Below, in pieces: positions 1 through 9,653 of a stretch of 64,000 bases of DNA. The position numbers were made by a program, and so were the translations under genes. The DNA is taken from the NCBI GenBank assembly GCA_934351255.1, contig CAKRJH010000010.1:1-64000 (forward strand), given 5' to 3'. The DNA comes from an uncultured Lachnospiraceae bacterium. Lineage in GTDB: Bacteria > Bacillota > Clostridia > Lachnospirales > Lachnospiraceae. How positions within the stretch are numbered: the first letter of the stretch is position 1; every line of letters starts with the position of its first letter. The notes beneath the pieces are model-generated. The model was given only the letters and a program-made list of their open reading frames with translations. It was not told where the DNA came from and made no database searches.

Positions 1-99
1 CTCAAGGGCAAATCAGTCGATCAGATCGCGGACGAGTGCGAGGAGGAAGTGCCTGTAATTCGTGAGTTGATTCGTGAATTGGAGCAAAAATGCCAATAA
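1..99 (+). CDS. C-terminal end of an unidentified protein (partial)
   Basis: An open frame enters at base 1 and stops at 97-99. It encodes about 32 residues, acidic and helical, including the stretch SVDQIADECEEEVPVI. The tail resembles the C-terminal helix of Rpn/PD-(D/E)XK nuclease-type transposase relatives, which often end in a short 'KSVEEIADxLE' helix, but too little is present to assign a family. The 5' part lies outside the window. No clear terminator follows it. Confidence 0.45.
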   Translation, partial: LKGKSVDQIADECEEEVPVIRELIRELEQKCQ

Positions 100-165
100 T
101 TAAGTGTTTTTGTCGAAAAACCGCGAAAAATGCGGTGTAAAACATAAAAAAATGCAAAAAAAGAC

Positions 166-194
166 TAGACTTATGTCTATAGAGATGCTATATT
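166..194 (+). promoter_or_regulatory. Sigma-A type promoter upstream of the YfhO-like gene
   Basis: TAGACT (166-171) and TATATT (189-194) are separated by exactly 17 bases, with an extended -10 TGc just before the second box. Transcription would start near 201, leaving a leader of about 280 bases before the start codon at 480. Confidence 0.6.
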
Positions 195-200
195 ATAGAG

Positions 201-340
201 GAACACAAGTTATATTGTATACGATTTAATACAATCTATCCTACAGATTCATGGTGTAGATAGGGAATAACTTTGGTAGATATGGGTGGGAGTAGAAGTT
301 TATTGAACTGGAATCGGTCTCTGTAAAGAGGCCGATTTTT
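201..340 (+). ncRNA. Structured leader or small RNA of unknown class
   Basis: The 280 bases between the promoter and the next gene hold no convincing ORF. They do hold several self-complementary blocks: an ATTGTAT/ATACAAT pair near 214-234, a CTATCCTACA/TGTAGATAG pair at 236-263, and a 10-bp terminator-like stem at 312-337. A G-rich stretch (GGGTGGGAG) lies between them. The arrangement fits a riboswitch or attenuator controlling the downstream membrane protein, or an independent RNA of about 140 nt. I could not match it to a known riboswitch consensus. Confidence 0.4.
312..340 (+). terminator. Intrinsic terminator-like hairpin in the leader
   Basis: A 10-bp stem pairs 312-321 with 328-337 (one G-U pair, 6-base loop) and runs into TTTTT. 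It lies between a good promoter and the start codon at 480, so it could act as an attenuator. Confidence 0.55.
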
Positions 341-479
341 GAGTTATACAGTTTTATGTTCTATATGAGAGAAGGGCGCAAGAATTTGATTGTTTCGGCT
401 GATGTGTTGCCATCAGGCGCAGAAAATGATAAAATATGTTTGTTATGCAATAATTAAAACCCAGGGGGATAAAATCAGA

Positions 480-3400
480 ATGTTTAATACACAGGGAAGT
501 AAGATAGCGGTCGGAGTGAATAATCTCAAGGAAAAATGTACGCGGGAGATGTTTGCCTCATATGGTATTACGGCGGCGGTTACTCTGCTGATCATGATTC
601 TGGTCAAGGGGAGCTATGCCCTTACTTCGTTTCGGTATTATCCATTTATGCTGAGCAATGCATCGGTATGTTATGCGGTGCTTGCGTCTGTTCTGATGCA
701 GGGATATATTCGCAATACCAGACAATTTTCTATCAATAACCGTGTACTGCGCTGCCTGATGGCTGTCTCCTATGGCCTGAGCGGCTTTTTTGTCACGCAG
801 GAAAATACGTGGAGTACCTGTGTGATCGGCGTAGCGCTTCCTGTCCTTGTGCTGCTTCTGGAGGATGTGATCGACGGCGTACGTTACATTCCATTTGTGG
901 TACTGGGTGCAATTTTGTTGTCGATAGATAGTCTGATCGCTGTACCGGTCATGATTCTGCTGTTTTTGTATGCAATAGCAGATAAGGCGGGCAAGGATCA
1001 TTTTACGCTGGGAGATTTTATCACATACCTGGCTACGTTTTTGTTTAGCGCGCTGATCGGAAGCTGGAGAATCGTATTTCAATATATCGTGCGCTGGATG
1101 GAGCACGGAGATTATGCATATCCCGGCTTCAAGAGTTTTTATGGTGGATCAGCCTTTTTGAGCCGGATCCTTCCCGGGTCGGCATCGGCGTATACATTTT
1201 TGGGTACGAATCAGAAGATGGATGCGTATGTCAGTCTTTTGGTGGTAATGGGAATCATGTTGTTCGTATTCCACAGTCAGATCAGCCTGCGCAAGCGCAT
1301 CGCGTATGCAATCTACCTGGTGATCAGTGCCATCCTCGTGGTTACGACAGCGGGCTATTATGTGCTTCATCTGTTTACATATGATGATACGGTGACTTTG
1401 GGATACAGCGTCGTGTTAGTCTTTTTCATGATTCGCATGGCCATGGAAGCGCTGGCACAGGTAGACAATATTCGCCGGGTCACCTGGATCAAGGCTGTGG
1501 TCGGTACATTGCTGGTATTTGTGGGCGCATGGTCATTTAGTGCGCATAATTTCCATGCTTATGCAGGAACACTTCAGATCCTTGGGATGATCATTCTGGT
1601 GGTGGGATTGGCAGGAAGCCGCAAAAACAGAAAACTGTTCGGTGCGGTCTTATTTGTGTGCTGTGCGGTGGAAATAACAGGGCAGACGTGGATTTCTGTG
1701 AATGCACTTAAGGCTGTTCGCACTGCGAAAAATGTACAGGAGATTTCTAATGACTATGGTAAATTATTTGCTGGAAATATGATTCGGATATCAATTGGGA
1801 AAGAAGAGAATAATAACAGTGAATCCCAGACTCAAAACAGCAAAGAAAAGGGAAAAAATGAACAGGTATATTCTGAGTTTATAGAGAAACACCATGCAAC
1901 TGAAGTGGAAGAGTGCATTACTCAGCTTTTTGGTGCGGTTTCTATGACTGATAAGGAATTAAAAAAAGCGACGGGAAAAGCCTTTCCTAATATTTTTGAA
2001 AAGGCGAATGCATATGCCGATAAACTTGGTATACATGAAGATGTTTTTCATGAAGAAAAGCCGGATATTAAATTCACAGGGGAAAATGCACATCGTGTTA
2101 CTGACCTCGGCAATCAGATATATGCAGTAGACTATGCTGATAATGGGAAATATTCAGATGGCAGTTTACTTACATATGAAATATCTTCATCCAAAGAATT
2201 ATACATTATCTCGGATCTGGATAATGTATTAATAAAAACGAGTACGGATCAAAAAAAGACGGAGGGATATTTTTATCTTAATCCTGTATATTCATTTGTG
2301 TATAATATAGATTTTTTGACCTATTCTTTGGATAAAAAGCGCTTTTCTTCTTTGAACAATCTTTTGCAAAAAATAAATGAAAGCGATGTTCCGAAAAGTT
2401 ATATGAAGTATAATTATATTGGTGTGGGATTTTCATATGTAGGAATTATGTTTTTAATATTTATTTGTTGTTATAATAACAAGAAGCTTGTGGTAGAAAA
2501 GATGAAATCGATTCCTGGCTGGATAATGCAAAGACGGTTGATTTGTTTTATCAGACATGGGATGTCAAAATACAAGATATACTTAATGGCTTTTTTCGTT
2601 CCATTTATTGTATGGATGTTGGCCTTACTTGTTAACAATTGTGCTCCATTTGGAGAAGGATGCATCATTGATTCTGATGGTATTTTTCTATCCATTCCAA
2701 GTTTGATGGATCATTGGTTCCAGAATCATAATACTGGAAATGAGTATCTGTCTATGAATCTTGGGTATGGATTTAATATTGGTATTTACTATACCTATTA
2801 TCTTCTTGGCAAAATTTATTCATTACTTCCTTACCGGATGATAGTGGGAGCATTGAGTATTCAAATTGCTTTCAGTATGGGATTGATCGGATGGAGCATG
2901 GCGTATTACATGTTACATCGAAAAAACACAGGAACCAATTCTAAGAGAGACTGGTTTATATTAATGCCGTCGCTTGTATATTGTTTTTGTTCCTATATGA
3001 TCGCTATGCGAATTTATCCGACTTGGTTGTTGATCTACATTTTGTTCCCTATCGTATTGGTAGAGATGGATAAATTGATGGTGGATAAGAAGTGGAGCAG
3101 GTATACGATCGTTTTGGGAGCCTGTATTTTCCTGGAGATCCAATTGGCATTGTTTGTATGTATATATCTGTTCATTCGCTTCTTTACCTATCATTTTGAT
3201 GATGTTAAGGATTTTATCCGAAAGGGATTTCGCTTCGCCGGAGCATCCCTGCTGGCGGGCGGATGTGGATTCTTTTCAATTGCGCGTACGATTCAGGCAT
3301 ATCAAAACAGTATATATCAGGAATATGATTCTGTGTTTAATGGGATTGGACTATATAAGAGTTTCCTGAAACAGTGGAAAGATTTTTTTGCCTTTGGGAA

Positions 3401-5096
3401 TGTTATGGCAGCAAATTCGGATGAAAGTGGCTTGCTCGGGTATATGGGTATTGTGGCACTTGTTCTTGCTGTATATTATTTTGTTAATGGACAGCCAAGC
3501 AGACATGTAAAAATTCGCCGGTTGATTCCGATATTTATTTTATTGATTAGTTTTAATGAAAAGACATTAAGTTATTTATGGAATGGATTCCATTATCAAA
3601 CATTAGTTCCAAATCGGTATGCATTTATTTTGATTATGTTAATCGGCGAACTGGCATACGATGCGTTTTCGGAAAAAAGAAATATAACGAATGTTAAGTT
3701 TTATATTTCGACGTTGATACTATTTGCATTGGTAGTTGTGATTGGCGGCATTTGCGGAGACAATATTTCAAACAGGAGTTTTGGCGGAACGATTTTGATT
3801 TTAGGTGTTGTAATCTGTATTCGTTTCATATATGAAAAAAATCGAAATGCGTTTAAAACATGGATGTATGTTATTTTATCTATAGAACTAATGTTAAATT
3901 TTAACTATGCCTTTTCTACCTATTCTACAAAGGATTTGAAAGCAGCGTATGGAGATATTACTTCAGCTCAAAAGGAATATCAGATGCTAGATACTTCCAA
4001 TGGTGTGAAAAGAAGCATTAATCTGAGAAATCAAAATTCTACAAGTAACTATGGAGAATACTACAATATATCGAGTACGGGGGCATTTAATTCATATGTT
4101 AATAATAATCAGATGAATACGCATCAAATCTTTGGATATGGAAGTGGAAAAAACTATTTAAGCTCTAATTATGTGTCTTCATTGACTGCACATTCGTATG
4201 CAAATATTAAGTATATTCAGATGCCTTTCTATTCAGAGAATGAGTTTAAGAATATATCTCAATATAAATATCTTGGGAAAATAAATTCGTATTATGTATT
4301 TGAAAATCAATATGCAGGTTCTCTGGGGTATTTTGTGGATGACCGTAACATAAAGGAAGTGAAAGTGCAAGATACCGAATATCAGGATATATTGGATGTT
4401 TTGTTCTCTGATGATGAACATAAGTTAAGCTGTGATCAATCCGTCACTTTGGGGAATAGAAATAACGGATTTCAATATGTGGATGAAAACGGGAATGAAT
4501 TGAAATTATCAGACGTTGTGAAGCATAATAATATGAATGATTCCAGCACAAGAGTTAAAATGGTAATCGATTTTACGGCGAATGCAGACGGAGAAGCGTA
4601 CATATACTGCGATCAGATGGTATATTTGGGAAAGGTAGTTAAAGGAAAAGAATATACGTTTACGATTAATGATCCACGGAATATGTATCATTATAAGGAC
4701 AACTGTATTATTTCTATTCGAAATGCCAGGACAGAAAAGGAGATGATTAAAAAGGCACAAAATAGTGAATGGAACGATATTGATATCCAGAACGACAGGA
4801 TTCGCGGTCGTATTAATTGTCCAAGGGACGGGGTTACCGTGTTTAGTTTGGCGTTCAGTCGGGACTGGAAAGCATATGTGGATGGAAAAGAAGTGAAGGT
4901 ACAATGTTTGAAGAACAGCATTATGTACATCCGGACTTCCAAAGGAGAACATACGGTTACATTACAGTATAGTCCGTATCATTATAGCGTATATAAGGGG
5001 ATCAGTTTTGGGTGCTTTGGACTGGTAATATTGGTATACATTCTATCTATAATTTATAAGAAAAGCAAAAAAAGGAAGAGCATGGCATTTGATTAG
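480..5096 (+). CDS. Double-length YfhO-like polytopic membrane protein
   Basis: This 1538-aa protein looks like two YfhO-type units in tandem. The first (about residues 20-680) has many membrane helices followed by a soluble segment. The second begins near residue 720 with a helix and the extracellular YfhO-like stretch around NNCAPFGEG, then more helices. It ends in a beta-rich domain (FSRDWKAYVDGKEVKV) and a final helix, as YfhO proteins do. Single YfhO proteins are usually about 850 aa and are thought to handle lipid-linked sugars during wall-polymer glycosylation; that role is inferred here. I chose ATG 480 because AGGGGG at 463-468 precedes it; an upstream in-frame TTG at 390 has no SD. 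Bases after about 1740 are clearly more AT-rich than before, suggesting a mosaic gene. Confidence 0.7.
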   Translation: MFNTQGSKIAVGVNNLKEKCTREMFASYGITAAVTLLIMILVKGSYALTSFRYYPFMLSNASVCYAVLASVLMQGYIRNTRQFSINNRVLRCLMAVSYGLSGFFVTQENTWSTCVIGVALPVLVLLLEDVIDGVRYIPFVVLGAILLSIDSLIAVPVMILLFLYAIADKAGKDHFTLGDFITYLATFLFSALIGSWRIVFQYIVRWMEHGDYAYPGFKSFYGGSAFLSRILPGSASAYTFLGTNQKMDAYVSLLVVMGIMLFVFHSQISLRKRIAYAIYLVISAILVVTTAGYYVLHLFTYDDTVTLGYSVVLVFFMIRMAMEALAQVDNIRRVTWIKAVVGTLLVFVGAWSFSAHNFHAYAGTLQILGMIILVVGLAGSRKNRKLFGAVLFVCCAVEITGQTWISVNALKAVRTAKNVQEISNDYGKLFAGNMIRISIGKEENNNSESQTQNSKEKGKNEQVYSEFIEKHHATEVEECITQLFGAVSMTDKELKKATGKAFPNIFEKANAYADKLGIHEDVFHEEKPDIKFTGENAHRVTDLGNQIYAVDYADNGKYSDGSLLTYEISSSKELYIISDLDNVLIKTSTDQKKTEGYFYLNPVYSFVYNIDFLTYSLDKKRFSSLNNLLQKINESDVPKSYMKYNYIGVGFSYVGIMFLIFICCYNNKKLVVEKMKSIPGWIMQRRLICFIRHGMSKYKIYLMAFFVPFIVWMLALLVNNCAPFGEGCIIDSDGIFLSIPSLMDHWFQNHNTGNEYLSMNLGYGFNIGIYYTYYLLGKIYSLLPYRMIVGALSIQIAFSMGLIGWSMAYYMLHRKNTGTNSKRDWFILMPSLVYCFCSYMIAMRIYPTWLLIYILFPIVLVEMDKLMVDKKWSRYTIVLGACIFLEIQLALFVCIYLFIRFFTYHFDDVKDFIRKGFRFAGASLLAGGCGFFSIARTIQAYQNSIYQEYDSVFNGIGLYKSFLKQWKDFFAFGNVMAANSDESGLLGYMGIVALVLAVYYFVNGQPSRHVKIRRLIPIFILLISFNEKTLSYLWNGFHYQTLVPNRYAFILIMLIGELAYDAFSEKRNITNVKFYISTLILFALVVVIGGICGDNISNRSFGGTILILGVVICIRFIYEKNRNAFKTWMYVILSIELMLNFNYAFSTYSTKDLKAAYGDITSAQKEYQMLDTSNGVKRSINLRNQNSTSNYGEYYNISSTGAFNSYVNNNQMNTHQIFGYGSGKNYLSSNYVSSLTAHSYANIKYIQMPFYSENEFKNISQYKYLGKINSYYVFENQYAGSLGYFVDDRNIKEVKVQDTEYQDILDVLFSDDEHKLSCDQSVTLGNRNNGFQYVDENGNELKLSDVVKHNNMNDSSTRVKMVIDFTANADGEAYIYCDQMVYLGKVVKGKEYTFTINDPRNMYHYKDNCIISIRNARTEKEMIKKAQNSEWNDIDIQNDRIRGRINCPRDGVTVFSLAFSRDWKAYVDGKEVKVQCLKNSIMYIRTSKGEHTVTLQYSPYHYSVYKGISFGCFGLVILVYILSIIYKKSKKRKSMAFD

Positions 5097-5128
5097 ATTA
5101 GTGGAGAGGTGAAATGAAACGGCAAATC

Positions 5129-5157
5129 TTGTATTCTAATATCAAATGGTGTATAAT
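5129..5157 (+). promoter_or_regulatory. Promoter of thrC
   Basis: TTGTAT (5129-5134), a 17-base spacer and a perfect TATAAT (5152-5157), about 57 bases before the thrC start. Confidence 0.7.
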
Positions 5158-5213
5158 TAACTCCGCATATTTAGAATGAAACAGCAGGAGCATAGAAAAG
5201 AATGGAGGGCATC

Positions 5214-6701
5214 ATGGAAACATTATACAAAAGTACTCGGAGTGCAGGTGGCACGGTGACAGCATCTCAGGCTATCCTGAAAGGTCTTGCAGATGATGGC
5301 GGTCTGTTTGTTCCGACCAGTATCCCATCATTGGATGTATCATTAGAAGAAATTGCAGGCATGACCTATCAGGAGACTGCATACACTGTCATGAAGCAGT
5401 TCCTTACAGACTTTACGGAAGAGGAACTGAAGAATTGTATCGCCAAGGCATACGACAGCAAATTTGATACCAAGGAGATCGCGCCTCTGGTGGAGAAAGA
5501 CGGTACATATTATCTGGAATTGTTCCATGGTGCTACGATTGCGTTCAAGGATATGGCGTTATCCATTCTGCCACATCTGTTGACGACATCTGCCAGAAAG
5601 AACCAGATCAAGAACCAGATCGTGATTCTGACAGCTACCTCTGGCGATACCGGAAAGGCAGCACTGGCCGGATTTGCTGACGTAGAGGGAACCAGCATCA
5701 TTGTCTTTTATCCAAAGCATGGAGTATCTGCGATCCAGGAGAGACAGATGGTGACCCAGAAGGGAGCCAACACATCCGTAGTAGGTATCACCGGTAATTT
5801 TGATGATGCCCAGAGTGGGGTGAAGGCTATGTTCAATAACAAAGACCTTGCCAAGGCTATGGATGCCAAGGGATACCAGTTCTCATCTGCAAACTCGATC
5901 AATATCGGTCGTCTGGTGCCACAGGTAGTCTACTATGTATATGCGTACACCAGACTGCTGGGACAGGGCGTGATCCGGAAAGATGAGAAGGTCAACTTTG
6001 TGGTGCCGACAGGAAACTTCGGAAATATTCTGGCAGCATTCTATGCCAAGAACATGGGAATTCCTGTAGGAAAACTGATCTGTGCTTCCAATGAGAATAA
6101 AGTCCTCTTTGATTTCTTTGAGACAGGAGTATATGATCGGAACAGAGAATTTATCCTGACGTCCTCACCATCTATGGACATTCTGATCTCCAGCAACCTG
6201 GAGCGTCTGATCTATAAGATCGCCGGCGAGGATGCCGGTGTGACAGCCGATATGATGAAAGCGTTGTCAGAGTGCGGAAAGTATGAGATTACACCGCAGA
6301 TGAAAGAGCAGATGAAAGACTTTGTAGGTGGATGGGCTACCGAGGAAGAGTGCGCTGCAGAGATCAAAAGAGTGTATGAAGATACCAAATATGTCATGGA
6401 CACGCATACGGCAGTGGCATCTGCGGTCTATCATGCATATAAAGAGAATACGGGCGATGATACAAAGACGGTGATCGCATCTACAGCAAGCCCGTATAAG
6501 TTTGCAACCTCTGTGATGACAGCGATTGATTCCAAATATGAAGGAATGGATGACTTTGCACTGATCGATGAATTATCCAAGACCTCCGGAGTGAAGATTC
6601 CACAGGCAGTCGAGGAGATTCGCACTGCTCCGGTGCTTCATGACACCGTATGCGAGACAGAAGATATGCAGAAAACGGTGGAAAAGATCCTTTCTTTATA
6701 G
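5214..6701 (+). CDS. thrC: Threonine synthase
   Basis: This PLP enzyme converts O-phosphohomoserine to threonine, the last step of threonine synthesis, in the cytoplasm. The 495-aa protein has the family N-terminus LYKSTR, the PLP-lysine segment AFKDMA (Lys about residue 112), the phosphate-binding SGDTGKAAL and the NSINIGRL segment. Length fits the long (E. coli/yeast-like) threonine synthase class. ATG 5214 is preferred over ATG 5202 because GGAGG at 5204-5208 sits 5 bases before it and the family begins with 'MxxLYKSTR'. It appears monocistronic, with its own promoter. Confidence 0.95.
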   Translation: METLYKSTRSAGGTVTASQAILKGLADDGGLFVPTSIPSLDVSLEEIAGMTYQETAYTVMKQFLTDFTEEELKNCIAKAYDSKFDTKEIAPLVEKDGTYYLELFHGATIAFKDMALSILPHLLTTSARKNQIKNQIVILTATSGDTGKAALAGFADVEGTSIIVFYPKHGVSAIQERQMVTQKGANTSVVGITGNFDDAQSGVKAMFNNKDLAKAMDAKGYQFSSANSINIGRLVPQVVYYVYAYTRLLGQGVIRKDEKVNFVVPTGNFGNILAAFYAKNMGIPVGKLICASNENKVLFDFFETGVYDRNREFILTSSPSMDILISSNLERLIYKIAGEDAGVTADMMKALSECGKYEITPQMKEQMKDFVGGWATEEECAAEIKRVYEDTKYVMDTHTAVASAVYHAYKENTGDDTKTVIASTASPYKFATSVMTAIDSKYEGMDDFALIDELSKTSGVKIPQAVEEIRTAPVLHDTVCETEDMQKTVEKILSL

Positions 6702-6829
6702 GAAAACGGAGAAATTGCTGTATATTTGTTTGAACAAATTTATGGTAAAAAATCGAGCGTTAGAAAATGTGCATAAAATGTATTTGAAAAAACTGTGAAT
6801 GGTTTTGTTCACAATTTGTACAAATTTGA

Positions 6830-6858
6830 TTGAATATTTTCGACGTATGTAGTAAAAT
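6830..6858 (+). promoter_or_regulatory. Promoter of the type IV pilus operon
   Basis: TTGAAT (6830-6835), a 17-base spacer and TAAAAT (6853-6858). The leader to the first gene is about 90 bases. The rest of the 251-base gap after thrC is AT-rich; I saw no c-di-GMP riboswitch consensus and no clear thrC terminator. Confidence 0.6.
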
Positions 6859-6952
6859 AAACTAAAATCTTATCTATGAGGATCCTGTGCGAATAGTAAG
6901 CGTGGAGATTCAAAACGGATAGTTAAAATCTAGGAAAGAAAAGGGTGATGAA

Positions 6953-8167
6953 GTGGCATCATTTAGTTATGTAGCTCTGGAACAGAGCGGTAAACAGAAG
7001 AAGGGCATGATCGATGCTGCCAATGAAGAAGCAGCAAAGAATGCGCTGAAGGCAGAGGGCCTGATTCCGGTATCGGTGGAAGTGCCCAATGCACTGAATA
7101 AAGAATTTAACTTTCACATTGGCAAAAAAGTAAAGGCGAGAGATCTGTCGGTGTTCTGTAAACAGTTCGGCAGTATCTTACATGCCGGTGTTACAGTGAT
7201 CCAGGCATTGCAGATGATGGTAGATCAGACGCAGAATAAGTATCTGCGTACTGCACTCAGCAATACTGCGAAACTCGTTGAGAAAGGTGAGACCCTTTCA
7301 GATGCCATGAGACAGCAGGAAGGTATTTTCCCTGATATCCTGTTGAATATGACGGAAGCTGGTGAGGCATCCGGTAGTCTGGAGACTTCCATGGAACGTA
7401 TGGCGATCCAGTTTGAAAAGGATAATAAGACATCCAGCATGATCAAGAATGCGATGATCTATCCGTGTGTGTTAATTGTAGTTATCATCGGCGTGGTTGC
7501 ACTGATGCTGATCAAGATTGTTCCTGGCTTTGAAGAAACATTTTCCGAGGCTGGAACGGAACTGCCGGGCATCACGAAGGCGGTTATGGCAATGTCGCAC
7601 GCTCTGATTCAATGGTGGTGGCTGGTGGCTGCTATTATCATTGGATTGATTGTAGGAATTAAGGCTGCGATCAAGACAGATACCGGGGCAATGCTTTGGG
7701 GAAAACTGATTTTGAGACTCCCGTTGGTTGGTGATTTGTCTACAAAATCCGCAGCGGCAAGACTTGCACGTACTCTTAGTACGTTGATGAGCTCCGGCAT
7801 TTCGATGGTGAATGCGATTGAGATTGTGGCAAAGATCATGGGAAATGCGGTCATACGAGCAGCAATGAATGAGACGAAGACGGATGTGGAACGAGGTGTT
7901 CCTCTGTCTCAGCCATTGGAGGCGTCCGGAGTGTTCCCGCCACTTCTCTACAATATGTGTGCGATCGGTGAGGAAACCGGTAATATGGAAGAAATGCTGA
8001 ATAACGCGGCAGATTTTTATGAGGAAGAGGTAGAGAATGCCACGAAAGCGGTTACTGCTGTTCTTGAGCCGGTTATTATCCTTGTGATGGCTGCGGTGGT
8101 TGTTCCAATTATGCTTGCAATCATGGCACCAATGCTTGCAATTTATCAGGCGGCAGAGAATGCATGA
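6953..8167 (+). CDS. pilC: Type IV pilus inner-membrane platform protein PilC/GspF
   Basis: This platform protein links the cytoplasmic motor to the growing pilus. The 404-aa product has the two repeated T2SSF domains of the family: the first about residues 65-190 (the VFCKQFGSILHAGV segment, then a membrane helix near 165-190), the second about residues 265-395 (RLARTLSTLMSSGISM, then a C-terminal helix). The start is GTG 6953, with a GGGTGA SD-like sequence. It is the first gene of the pilus operon. A PilB ATPase normally adjoins pilC, but none is found in this window. Confidence 0.92.
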   Translation: MASFSYVALEQSGKQKKGMIDAANEEAAKNALKAEGLIPVSVEVPNALNKEFNFHIGKKVKARDLSVFCKQFGSILHAGVTVIQALQMMVDQTQNKYLRTALSNTAKLVEKGETLSDAMRQQEGIFPDILLNMTEAGEASGSLETSMERMAIQFEKDNKTSSMIKNAMIYPCVLIVVIIGVVALMLIKIVPGFEETFSEAGTELPGITKAVMAMSHALIQWWWLVAAIIIGLIVGIKAAIKTDTGAMLWGKLILRLPLVGDLSTKSAAARLARTLSTLMSSGISMVNAIEIVAKIMGNAVIRAAMNETKTDVERGVPLSQPLEASGVFPPLLYNMCAIGEETGNMEEMLNNAADFYEEEVENATKAVTAVLEPVIILVMAAVVVPIMLAIMAPMLAIYQAAENA

Positions 8168-8241
8168 TTGAATTTGTATCAAGAGCATCGGCCAAGCGAT
8201 GCTTAGATAAATATAATCTTAAAGAAAAGGAGATTTAGGTT

Positions 8242-8736
8242 ATGAAAAAATATTTTGAAAACTTAAAGAAAAATGAAAACAAAGGTTTCTCTCTTGTTGA
8301 GTTGATCATTGTAATGGCTATCATGGCTATTCTGGTTGGTATTGTTGCTTCTCAGGTTATTCCATATATGGAAAAATCTCGTCAGTCAAAAGATCAGCAG
8401 GTGCTTAGTTCTGTACTGACGGATATTGAGTCTGCTGTGGCTCAGTCTGGTGAAGCTTGCAAGGCGAGTCCTGCTGCTGGTACTGAATTAGATAATCTGG
8501 CAGCCGTGACAAATGATAAAACTGTGGATGAGTTCTTACAATTAAGAAGTGCTTCTTCAATTGGAGATCTTTATACTAAAATTCAGGGTCAGTTTGGATC
8601 CAAACTGTATACAGATTCTACTAGTGGTAATAAAAAGATTTGGGTGACAGTTCATACTGATACAGGAAAGATTTCTGTAACTTGCGGCTCTGCTGAAGGA
8701 TCTAAGGGTAATAAAAACTACGTAGAGACTGAGTAA
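8242..8736 (+). CDS. pilA: Type IV major pilin precursor
   Basis: The 164-aa prepilin has a 15-residue charged leader ending in Gly. Cleavage would fall before Phe of FSLVELIIVMAIM, with the conserved Glu at mature position 5. A hydrophobic helix follows, then a small globular domain rich in Ser/Thr/Gly. The strong SD (AAGGAG) and position right after pilC suggest it is the main pilus subunit. The region is more AT-rich and repetitive in codon use than its neighbours, fitting a highly expressed surface protein. No cysteine pair typical of Gram-negative pilins is placed at the C-terminus. Confidence 0.9.
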   Translation: MKKYFENLKKNENKGFSLVELIIVMAIMAILVGIVASQVIPYMEKSRQSKDQQVLSSVLTDIESAVAQSGEACKASPAAGTELDNLAAVTNDKTVDEFLQLRSASSIGDLYTKIQGQFGSKLYTDSTSGNKKIWVTVHTDTGKISVTCGSAEGSKGNKNYVETE

Positions 8737-8761
8737 TTAGTTTGAAATATTGAGGGATGAC

Positions 8762-9547
8762 ATGGCAGTGGAAGAGATTGTAGATATCTTGATGATTTTA
8801 ATGGTATTGTTGTTTGGTCTTGCAATCGGAAGTTTCTTAAATGTATGTATTTTTCGTATCCCCCGTCAGGAGGAAGTGGTGAAGAAACATTCCCATTGCA
8901 TGACCTGCGGATATACACTTCGCTGGTATGACAATATCCCTTTATTCAGCTATCTTTTTCTGAGAGGTCGATGCCGAAAGTGTGGTACGAGGCTCTCGCT
9001 CCAATACCCTTTGGTGGAAGGTCTGAATGGTATTTTATATGTGGTCATATTCTTGGCAAATGGATTCACATGGAGCAGCGTTTTGTACTGCCTTTTGACA
9101 TCAGCTCTCATTGTTTTAAGTGTTATCGACTGGCGGACATTTACGATTCCAAATGGGATCAATGTGTTTATTCTGGTTCTCGGAGTGATCTACACCGCAG
9201 TGGATGGCTATGTGAATGGAATCGATACGATTCCGAATCATCTGGTAGGCATGGTCGCAGTAAGCGGCTTTTTGCTTGTTTTATACCTGGCAAGTGCCGG
9301 ACGTGCAATCGGTGGTGGTGACATCAAACTGATGGCGGCGGCAGGGCTGATGATTGGCTGGAAAGAAGCGATTCTGGCATTCTTTCTAGGGTGTATTATC
9401 GGTTCAGTGATCCACGTGATCCGCATGAAGGTGAGTGGTGCACAGCGCAGACTGGCGATGGGACCATACCTCGCGGTAGGAATCTTCCTTACGATTCTAT
9501 GGGGACAGATCGCGATCGACTGGTATCTTGGACTGCTGGGATTTTAG
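8762..9547 (+). CDS. pilD: Prepilin peptidase (leader peptidase / N-methyltransferase)
   Basis: This membrane aspartyl protease cleaves prepilin leaders and methylates the new N-terminus. The 261-aa protein has the N-terminal GSFLNVCIFRIPR motif and two CxxC pairs (CMTC and CRKC) of the zinc-binding methyltransferase part. The catalytic aspartates are in VIDWRTFTIPN and GGGDIKLM. ATG 8762 is preferred over TTG 8750 because GAGGG at 8752-8756 is well spaced from it. Its substrates are presumably the pilin and minor pilins encoded on either side. Confidence 0.95.
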   Translation: MAVEEIVDILMILMVLLFGLAIGSFLNVCIFRIPRQEEVVKKHSHCMTCGYTLRWYDNIPLFSYLFLRGRCRKCGTRLSLQYPLVEGLNGILYVVIFLANGFTWSSVLYCLLTSALIVLSVIDWRTFTIPNGINVFILVLGVIYTAVDGYVNGIDTIPNHLVGMVAVSGFLLVLYLASAGRAIGGGDIKLMAAAGLMIGWKEAILAFFLGCIIGSVIHVIRMKVSGAQRRLAMGPYLAVGIFLTILWGQIAIDWYLGLLGF

Positions 9548-9653
9548 TAACTGTTGGTGAGTTTGATAGATGCTTGGTCTTTTTCCATCACAGAGAGCTT
9601 CGGATCGAAGGTTTGTGTGATGCAAAAATATTCAAGCAGGGAGGAAAGTACCT

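Noticed and set aside
390..479. Longer N-terminus of the YfhO-like protein from TTG 390 or ATG 427
   Set aside because: Neither start has an SD; ATG 480 has AGGGGG at good spacing and gives a natural N-terminus.
6702..6952. c-di-GMP riboswitch before the pilus operon
   Set aside because: Such switches precede some clostridial pilus genes, but I find neither GEMM-type conserved blocks nor a stem arrangement here.
7472..8188. 238-codon antisense frame in pilC
   Set aside because: His/Arg/Asn-rich sequence with no family signature, opposite a clear PilC gene; a frame shadow.
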